Shown piece by piece: positions 13,647-19,203 of a stretch of 19,203 bases of DNA; position 1 is the stretch's first letter, and every line of letters begins with the position of its first letter. This DNA comes from Promethearchaeota archaeon. Lineage in GTDB: Archaea; Asgardarchaeota; Lokiarchaeia; Sigyniarchaeales; SOKP01. The translations under genes were made by a program, and so were the position numbers. The stretch covers positions 1 to 19,203 of the forward strand of contig JAHLWE010000368.1 of the NCBI GenBank assembly GCA_019058135.1, written 5' to 3'. The notes below the pieces were generated by a model. It ran no database searches. It saw nothing but the letters and a program-made list of their open reading frames with translations, and had not been told where the DNA came from.

Positions 13647-14771
13647 ATGAAAATTATTGGACCAATAGCAGGAACAGGAACGCGTTTAAGACCTTTTACT
13701 TTTAAGAAACCTAAAGCTTTTATTAAAGTTGCAGGTAAACCAGTGTTAGACCATATTTTAAATAAATTAAAAGAGACTTTTGATACAGGGACCGAACTTA
13801 TTTTGATTGTAAGTTATAAGAAAGAGCAAATAATTGATTATATAAGTAAAAATTACTCAAAGGATTTCAAATTAACGTTTATAGAACAAATTCCCAGAGG
13901 TTTTGATGGAGATGTGCCATATTATTGGGGTCTCGGCGAAGCTATTTATCTTGCCAAGGAACAATTCAATTTTCAAGAAGATGATTTGAACAAGAAAAGT
14001 ATAAATGAAAAAAAAGATGGATGTTTGATTTTCTTAGGTGACATGGTTTTACTTGATGAGTACTCATATATTTTATATCGATATTATGAATCAGATGTGG
14101 ATGGAATAATAACCGTTATGAGAGTTCCAAAGGAAGAAGCTAGTTCTTATGGAATTGTATCTGTTGATGATAATATGATAATCAAGAATTTAGTCGAGAA
14201 GCCTAAGGAATTTATCTCTGACCTAGCAATCGCAGGAATCTATGCATTTAGTAGAAAAACAACGAATGCTTTATTTAACAACATAAAAAAATATTTGGAC
14301 AACAAATCTGAAGATTCTGGTGAAATTTATATGACTCCAGCACTTCAAGATTTAATAGATCAAAATTACAAAATCGCTGCAGTCGAATTGAAAAAAGGTA
14401 TTTTAGATTTTGGGAGAACTACCGAACTTTTGAAAGGCAACCGCTATATATTAGAGCATATGGCTCAAATAAATGAAAAATCTTCAACACAAAATGTAAA
14501 TTTCAAGTATAGTGTAATTAATACACCAGTAAATATTGAAGAAAACACTGAAATTACTCATTCTATTATTGGGCCATATGTATCGATTGGTAAAAATTGT
14601 AAATTAAAGAAATGTATATTAAAAAATTGCATAATCGAAGATGGTGCCTATCTCTCAAATATAATTACAGAAAATTCAATTATTGGGAGTTATGTTAAAA
14701 TTGACAATCTCTCTAAAGATAATTTGATGATTGGTGATAAATGCCAACTAGTTTTAAATAATGACAAATAA
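13647..14771 (+). CDS. sugar-nucleotide nucleotidyltransferase with left-handed beta-helix tail
   Basis: A 374-residue protein. The N-terminal Rossmann-like nucleotidyltransferase domain (about 1-245) carries the NTP-binding signature AGTGTRLRPFTFKKPKAFIK (8-27), a version of GG.GTRL.P.T...PKP, and a GDMVLLDEY segment equivalent to the metal-binding G(D)N. The VEKP motif (NLVEKPKEF) and IAGIYAFS match the sugar-binding region of RmlA/GlmU-type enzymes. From about 285 to 365 hexapeptide-like repeats (NIEENTEITHSIIGPYVSIG and on to SIIGSYVKI) form a left-handed beta-helix. There is no clear acetyltransferase active site. The enzyme probably activates a sugar-1-phosphate with dTTP or UTP for glycan or glycolipid synthesis. 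The precise sugar cannot be read from sequence. Confidence 0.88.
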   Translation: MKIIGPIAGTGTRLRPFTFKKPKAFIKVAGKPVLDHILNKLKETFDTGTELILIVSYKKEQIIDYISKNYSKDFKLTFIEQIPRGFDGDVPYYWGLGEAIYLAKEQFNFQEDDLNKKSINEKKDGCLIFLGDMVLLDEYSYILYRYYESDVDGIITVMRVPKEEASSYGIVSVDDNMIIKNLVEKPKEFISDLAIAGIYAFSRKTTNALFNNIKKYLDNKSEDSGEIYMTPALQDLIDQNYKIAAVELKKGILDFGRTTELLKGNRYILEHMAQINEKSSTQNVNFKYSVINTPVNIEENTEITHSIIGPYVSIGKNCKLKKCILKNCIIEDGAYLSNIITENSIIGSYVKIDNLSKDNLMIGDKCQLVLNNDK

Positions 14772-14875
14772 GTATATGCCAGAAATGAAATAAAATTTTA
14801 AATTAAATAAAAATAAAGATTAAAGCAAGAAGATTTATTGATTATTTATATAATTTTTATTTTTTATAGAAAAAA

Positions 14876-14880
14876 GGTGA
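14876..14880 (+). promoter_or_regulatory. Shine-Dalgarno GGTGA before TTG start
   Basis: GGTGA lies 10 bases before the TTG at 14891. It supports that codon as the start of the GIFT-domain gene. Confidence 0.5.
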
Positions 14881-14890
14881 CTCTTAACAA

Positions 14891-16273
14891 TTGGTTGGGA
14901 ATTTTATTGCCTGGGATGAAAGTAAAAAACCACGCGGAAGAATTGATATTAACTACAAAATAATAAAGCAACTCTTGGATTCTCAAGGTTTTGAATCATA
15001 TCAATTTTCGGAATTTCCAATTATTCATGAATCTCTAAAACCTTATGATATTTTGGTGTTTGCTTGTCCTGATTTTGCAAAAATTTCACCTCAGGAAATA
15101 AATGAGATTGAGAATTGGGTGAGAGAAGATGGTGGTGGATTATTATTATTAAGTCATGCTGGAGGTGATAAGGGTCGTCAAACAAACCTTTCCGCTCTAG
15201 CTGAACGGTTTGGAATTACATTTGAAAATGATCAAGTGCTTTCACCTAATAATTATGGTATGGAAAATTTACCAAAGGTTTCTACATTTACACCACCTCA
15301 TCAAATCAATGAAGGAATTAATGAAATTTGCTATCGTGCAGGTTGTTCTCTTACAACAATTGGGGGTTCTATTCCAATTGCTATGAGTGATCCAGATGCG
15401 GATCCCTTCTCAGTTCCTTTGATAGTCGTATCAGAAGCTGATAATGGGTTAGTATGCGCAATTGGTAGTTATGAAATCTTTAGAGATGAAATTGGCTGTG
15501 GAATTGAAAATGAAGAACATAAAAAACTTGCGCAAAATTTATTTAATTGGTTGATTTCTGAACATCGATTGAAATTAAAGGAAAAAGGAATTTCTACAAT
15601 ACCATCCAAAAAACCTGGACTGGCATATGGTTCAAGCTTACATCCTGCATTTTCTGATGCTGAAGGAAAGGTTGGTTCTCAACCGTATTCACCAATAACT
15701 GTGGAATCAGAAATTAAAATCTCCTCAAAAAGTGACCTTATACAGACTCTTTATTCAGTATTAGATGAATTAAATGCTTTAAGTGATGTTGTAAATAAAT
15801 TGATAGATTCAGTAATCGGTTCAGAAGATGAAATTATTGAATTACTGGCAATCAAAGAAATGCAAGAAAAGATTCAGCAGCCACCACAGTTAGAAGAACC
15901 CCCAGATCTTGGAATAGATTTTGAGAAATTAAAAAAAGAAGTTGAAGCCGAAACCGCTGAAGAGGACAATGAACTTACAGATTTGACTGAATTACCTAAA
16001 AAGCCATCTACTAAAAAACCGTTACCTCCAAGACCGAAAGGGATGCCTCCTCAAAATAAGAAACATTCTAAAGCAGAATTAACAGCTGAATTAGAAGGAT
16101 TAGAGAGTAAAATAAATTCAGTTAATAATTTAATTAAATTCCTGAAGAAAAAGAAAAGAGACGGAAAAATTAAACAAAATGATTACGATAAGCAAATGAA
16201 AAAATTAAAATATGATTTAGAAAATACTACCAATAAAATTGATGAGTTAAAAAAATTACTTAAGAAAAAATAA
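14891..16273 (+). CDS. IFT52-like GIFT-domain protein with C-terminal coiled coil
   Basis: A 460-residue protein. About residues 1-230 form a class I glutamine-amidotransferase-like fold without its catalytic cysteine. The order of blocks follows the GIFT domain of eukaryotic IFT52: a strand LKPYDILVFACPDFAKIS, a helix EINEIENWVREDGGGLLLL, the turn GGDKGRQTNLSALAERFGI with ND after it, and late GLVCAIGSYEIF...EEHKKLAQNLFNWL. Bacterial GldG/DUF4350-type domains share this fold. A helical section (about 275-310) and a linker rich in Glu and Pro (KKPLPPRPKGMPPQNKK at about 375-391) come next. The C-terminus (about 395-460) is a coiled-coil hairpin (LEGLESKINSVNNLIKF, then KQMKKLKYDLENTTNKIDEL). 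No signal peptide or membrane segment is seen, so it is likely a cytosolic scaffold. Family identity is inferred from motif order only. Confidence 0.78.
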   Translation: MVGNFIAWDESKKPRGRIDINYKIIKQLLDSQGFESYQFSEFPIIHESLKPYDILVFACPDFAKISPQEINEIENWVREDGGGLLLLSHAGGDKGRQTNLSALAERFGITFENDQVLSPNNYGMENLPKVSTFTPPHQINEGINEICYRAGCSLTTIGGSIPIAMSDPDADPFSVPLIVVSEADNGLVCAIGSYEIFRDEIGCGIENEEHKKLAQNLFNWLISEHRLKLKEKGISTIPSKKPGLAYGSSLHPAFSDAEGKVGSQPYSPITVESEIKISSKSDLIQTLYSVLDELNALSDVVNKLIDSVIGSEDEIIELLAIKEMQEKIQQPPQLEEPPDLGIDFEKLKKEVEAETAEEDNELTDLTELPKKPSTKKPLPPRPKGMPPQNKKHSKAELTAELEGLESKINSVNNLIKFLKKKKRDGKIKQNDYDKQMKKLKYDLENTTNKIDELKKLLKKK

Positions 16274-16295
16274 GCTTAATCAAGCATTTTATTAT

Positions 16296-17876
16296 TTATA
16301 ATTTTCTCTTTGCTTCAGTTAAAGCTTTTTCTGCTAATTTTGTAGCCTTATTTGCCTTTTCTTTTTGTTTTTTATATTTATCTTTCCATATTTTTACTTC
16401 AGAATCTAATTCTTCTATTTTTTTTGTTAAAAGTGCTATTTCTTTGGCCGATTTTTGTATCTCTTTTCCAGCAAAATATTTTTGAAAGAGAGATTCCGCT
16501 TCTACCAATTCACCTTCTGATTTGGCTTCTAATATTTTAAGTCTCTTCTTCTTTAAATCTTCAATAGTTTCTTTAGAAAGAAAATCGAGAGGATTAAATC
16601 CTATGCCTCCATGTTCTGTTTTTCGTTTTCTAATTTTTAGAAATAAAGGTGCGATCTTAACGGCATCACCACAAATTATACATTCACCTGGGTCTAATCT
16701 TTGAATTTCTTCTTTATATTCTGGACCTAAATCTTCAGCACTTGAAATAGTTATATCAACATCTCTTATATCAGTTAATTGATGTATTATCCATGTTCCT
16801 GCCTGACCTCTTATCGTAACATCTAATAGTTGGGGTTTTTGAGTAGAGATAACGAGATTTGCACCAAATTTTCTTCCTTCTTGAGAAAATAGTTTTACAG
16901 TTTCAGATGTGTCTGTTTTCTTTTTACCTGCAAAAAGATGGGCCTCATCTATAAAAAGATAAAAGGGTTGAATTTGTTTTGAGGTGCTAGCGTTATATAA
17001 TTTCATAAGAATATCATTGGCAATAACCTCTTGAAGTTCCAATGGTAAACCTCTAAAATTTATAATTGTACATAAATTTGAAGCTACTAAATCAGTTGCA
17101 TCTAAAGAAAAAATGTATTTTATGTCCACATCCGCTCCCTCATTCATATTTAAATCAGCAAATTCTATTATTTTTTCAACAAATTCACTAGGAGATATTT
17201 TTTCCTTTTCTAATTCCTCAATTGGAATTTCCGCTTCGGAATCTGAAGGAATACTTGGTAATTCTTCAATTGGTTCTGAAGATTTACCTATATCCCAATA
17301 TTCAAGTTCTGGCTCTTCATTAGGAATTTCTTCATCAGTTTCTGAAATTTCTCTAGAAATTTTTAAACTAGAATATTCACCATGTCGATCAAAAATGACT
17401 ATAGGAATTCCTTTTTTGAGGAATTCCTCAATTAACACTCCCATTGTATACGATTTGCCCGAACCAGATTTACCCGTAATAAAAATTCTACCAAAATTTT
17501 TTACTAATAAACGCACATCATATTTAGAATAACCAAGTAGAGTCCCAAAATGTAATGAATCTTCTTCGGGATTATCAATCCCAAAAGTTTCTATAATTTG
17601 CTCCCTTTTAGCAAGATAAACTTCACTTCCGATCTTAAATGGTCTTTTCGGCAAATGACCAAGAACTTTTATTGTTGCCATTAATCCTTGTTTATCATTC
17701 CAGATATCACTTATCTTAAATAAATAATAATCTTTCTCTTCCTTACTATCAGAATTAGTATAAATCACTAAATGATCGTTTCGCCCTAGATTTTTATCCA
17801 CAATTAAAAAGTTAACCGTGTGTGTTGTTGTTTTACCTATTAACTTTCCAGCAATTATATCTTCTTGTTTAGACAT
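16296..17876 (-). CDS. HerA/DUF87-family ATPase
   Basis: A 526-residue FtsK/HerA-superfamily ATPase. Residues about 1-95 form the N-terminal beta-barrel (HAS) domain. Walker A is TGKSGSGKSYT (134-144), followed by IVIFDRHGEYSS. Walker B is YLFIDEAHLF (306-315), with the sensor STQKPQ and the conserved RGQAG further on. An acidic Glu/Ser/Pro-rich insert of about 45 residues (about 180-225) interrupts the core. After about 440 the protein ends in a charged coiled coil (ALLTKKIEELDSEVKIWKDK and on). HerA forms hexamers that translocate DNA and normally works with the NurA nuclease in end resection; neither NurA nor Mre11-Rad50 is beside it here. It converges with the GIFT-domain gene, leaving 22 bases between them. 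Confidence 0.92.
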   Translation of the reverse strand: MSKQEDIIAGKLIGKTTTHTVNFLIVDKNLGRNDHLVIYTNSDSKEEKDYYLFKISDIWNDKQGLMATIKVLGHLPKRPFKIGSEVYLAKREQIIETFGIDNPEEDSLHFGTLLGYSKYDVRLLVKNFGRIFITGKSGSGKSYTMGVLIEEFLKKGIPIVIFDRHGEYSSLKISREISETDEEIPNEEPELEYWDIGKSSEPIEELPSIPSDSEAEIPIEELEKEKISPSEFVEKIIEFADLNMNEGADVDIKYIFSLDATDLVASNLCTIINFRGLPLELQEVIANDILMKLYNASTSKQIQPFYLFIDEAHLFAGKKKTDTSETVKLFSQEGRKFGANLVISTQKPQLLDVTIRGQAGTWIIHQLTDIRDVDITISSAEDLGPEYKEEIQRLDPGECIICGDAVKIAPLFLKIRKRKTEHGGIGFNPLDFLSKETIEDLKKKRLKILEAKSEGELVEAESLFQKYFAGKEIQKSAKEIALLTKKIEELDSEVKIWKDKYKKQKEKANKATKLAEKALTEAKRKL

Positions 17877-18022
17877 TGAAATCTCTTACAAAAATAATGA
17901 ATACTAAATATTTAATAAAAAATTACAAATAAATTTCTAACTATTTATTATAATTCTTATGATAATTGTTTATTAAAACCATCTTTTAACGAGAAAAGTA
18001 ATAATAATATCATTCTATTCTT

Positions 18023-19203
18023 TTATTTTTTTTTTTTTGGCTTAAATTCATCAGGTACATATGGCTGGGCATATTTGTTAACAATCTTAAAAAAAACTTT
18101 ATCAGAGACTCCCTTGGATATCTTATCTAACTCTTTCTTTATTATTTGAAAACTTTTTTGCACATCTTCCTTACTCGATTCTTCATGAGCTACTTTTACT
18201 CCAGCTACAATCTTTTTAATAATCTCATCAGGAATTTCTAAATCAAGTACTTTTATCTTCTCTTTAATTGCATTAATAATTGAATGAGACCCACTTCCCT
18301 TTCCGAGATAAAACTTCCGTCGTCTTCCAATTATTTTTGGATTTATCGGTTCATAACTTAAAGGATGTGCTAATATTCCTGCGATGTGAAGTCCACTTTC
18401 ATGACTAAAGGCATAACGTCCAACAATTGCTTTATTTAAAGCGAGAGGTTGGCTAAAATATTTCTCCGTTATTTCACTTAACTCCATCAATTTGTCCATT
18501 TTTATACCAGTATCAATTCCATTCCTTTCCAATATTAAAACAACCTCTTCAAGAGCTGCATTTCCTGCTCTTTCACCATAACCGTTTACACATGTATGAG
18601 GATAGATACAACCCTCAAATACGCCTACGATGGTATTACATGTGGCTAATCCAAAGTCATCATGACAGTGTATTCCAATATCTGCTTTATTTTTATTTTT
18701 TCTTATTACATTTTCCATAATTTGGTTGACAAGGAATTTTGTTGAATATGGAGTTAATACGCCAACAGTGTCGCCTATTATAATGCGATCCGCACCAGTA
18801 TCTATTGCTGTGTTGAACACATTAAAAATATGATCTAATTTTGCTCTTGTACAATCTTCAGACACCCAATTTACCTTTAAACCGTGATCTTTAGCACAAA
18901 CAATCGCTTCTTCGATTATTGACAATTCTTTCTCTTCATCTAATTTTAGAAGTTTCATAAAAAAATCGGAAATTGGCATAAAAATTACAATTTCTTTTGC
19001 ATCACTATCGATACAAGCATCAATATCTTCTTTCTTTGGTCTTGCAATAGCTAATATTGATGCATTATCATGTTTTTCTTTCATTAATGCCCTAACAATA
19101 TCTTTTTGCGATTTAGAAACAGCTGGAAAACCAACAGCTATTAATTTTACTCCAGCTTCATCAAGAAGTTTTGAAATATGGATTTTTTCATCCAATGTAA
19201 GGA
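18023..19203 (-). CDS. homocitrate/isopropylmalate synthase-family enzyme, N-terminus outside window
   Basis: The reading frame runs off the right edge (codons for Leu-Thr precede the TTG at 19195), so about 20-30 N-terminal residues with the DTTLRDGEQ motif are missing. The visible 390 residues fit the DRE-TIM metallolyase family: AGVKLIAVGFP, the metal-binding IHCHDDFGLATCNT (about 175-188), CVNGYGERAGNAALEEV, and the later HESGLHIAGILAHPLSYEP and LGKGSGSHS. These enzymes condense acetyl-CoA with 2-oxo acids. The length and the late HxSGLH/LGKxSG motifs favour homocitrate or isopropylmalate synthase over HMG-CoA lyase. The EDCTRAKLD segment recalls homocitrate synthase, but the acceptor cannot be fixed. 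A lysine-rich PKKKK tail ends it. Confidence 0.9.
   Translation of the reverse strand, partial: LTLDEKIHISKLLDEAGVKLIAVGFPAVSKSQKDIVRALMKEKHDNASILAIARPKKEDIDACIDSDAKEIVIFMPISDFFMKLLKLDEEKELSIIEEAIVCAKDHGLKVNWVSEDCTRAKLDHIFNVFNTAIDTGADRIIIGDTVGVLTPYSTKFLVNQIMENVIRKNKNKADIGIHCHDDFGLATCNTIVGVFEGCIYPHTCVNGYGERAGNAALEEVVLILERNGIDTGIKMDKLMELSEITEKYFSQPLALNKAIVGRYAFSHESGLHIAGILAHPLSYEPINPKIIGRRRKFYLGKGSGSHSIINAIKEKIKVLDLEIPDEIIKKIVAGVKVAHEESSKEDVQKSFQIIKKELDKISKGVSDKVFFKIVNKYAQPYVPDEFKPKKKK

Noticed and set aside
17113..17532. 139-codon forward frame rich in Ser inside the HerA gene
   Set aside because: Antisense to the acidic insert and Walker A region of HerA; low-complexity product.
1..19203. 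CRISPR array, insertion sequence or prophage
   Set aside because: I saw no evenly spaced direct repeats, no transposase or integrase motif and no phage structural genes. The short AT repeats are background composition.

Overview
The window is AT-rich DNA from an archaeon, most likely an Asgard (Lokiarchaeia-like) lineage. Archaeal markers are ribosomal protein eS30, a GPN-loop GTPase, a HerA/DUF87 ATPase, GGTGAT-type Shine-Dalgarno sites and a tRNA-Trp gene that appears to be interrupted. The Asgard inference rests on eukaryote-like building blocks: an IFT52-like GIFT domain protein, a MIT-like domain joined to a zinc ribbon, a long membrane-anchored coiled-coil protein, and a winged-helix/beta-sandwich protein. 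It is an inference, because no rRNA or other decisive phylogenetic marker lies in the window.

Layout. Bases 1-504 hold the 3' end of a winged-helix plus beta-sandwich gene. It converges on a reverse-strand pair: a 4-oxalocrotonate tautomerase-like gene followed by a CinA/MoCF-fold gene. Two forward genes follow, a conserved protein of unknown function and a PIG-L/LmbE deacetylase. A reverse-strand MIT-like/zinc-ribbon gene comes next. After an AT-rich divergent promoter region there is a forward run of three genes (membrane-anchored coiled coil, APC-family permease, TPR protein), then eS30 and three small zinc-ribbon genes, two of them tandem membrane-bound paralogues. A metallo-beta-lactamase-fold hydrolase faces them.

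From 11917 to 12802 lies tRNA-Trp(CCA) with an apparent intron in its D-loop. Close behind it are a frameshifted AbrB-type antitoxin gene, a 56-residue zinc-ribbon gene, and a 58-base imperfect hairpin in otherwise empty DNA. A forward trio follows: GPN GTPase, a sugar-nucleotide nucleotidyltransferase with a left-handed beta-helix tail, and the GIFT-domain protein. The window ends with two reverse-strand genes, HerA and the incomplete front of a homocitrate/isopropylmalate synthase-family enzyme.

How the genes might work together. Most are housekeeping genes in short transcription units: translation (eS30, tRNA-Trp), GTPase-assisted assembly, sugar activation, acyl-transfer metabolism and DNA processing. 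The more unusual material is a set of apparently cytoskeletal or membrane-trafficking-type proteins (MIT-like, GIFT-domain, membrane-anchored coiled coil) scattered among them. No CRISPR array, transposase, prophage or classical defence system is visible. The short tRNA-flanking stretch with a broken antitoxin is the only part that looks like decayed accessory DNA.
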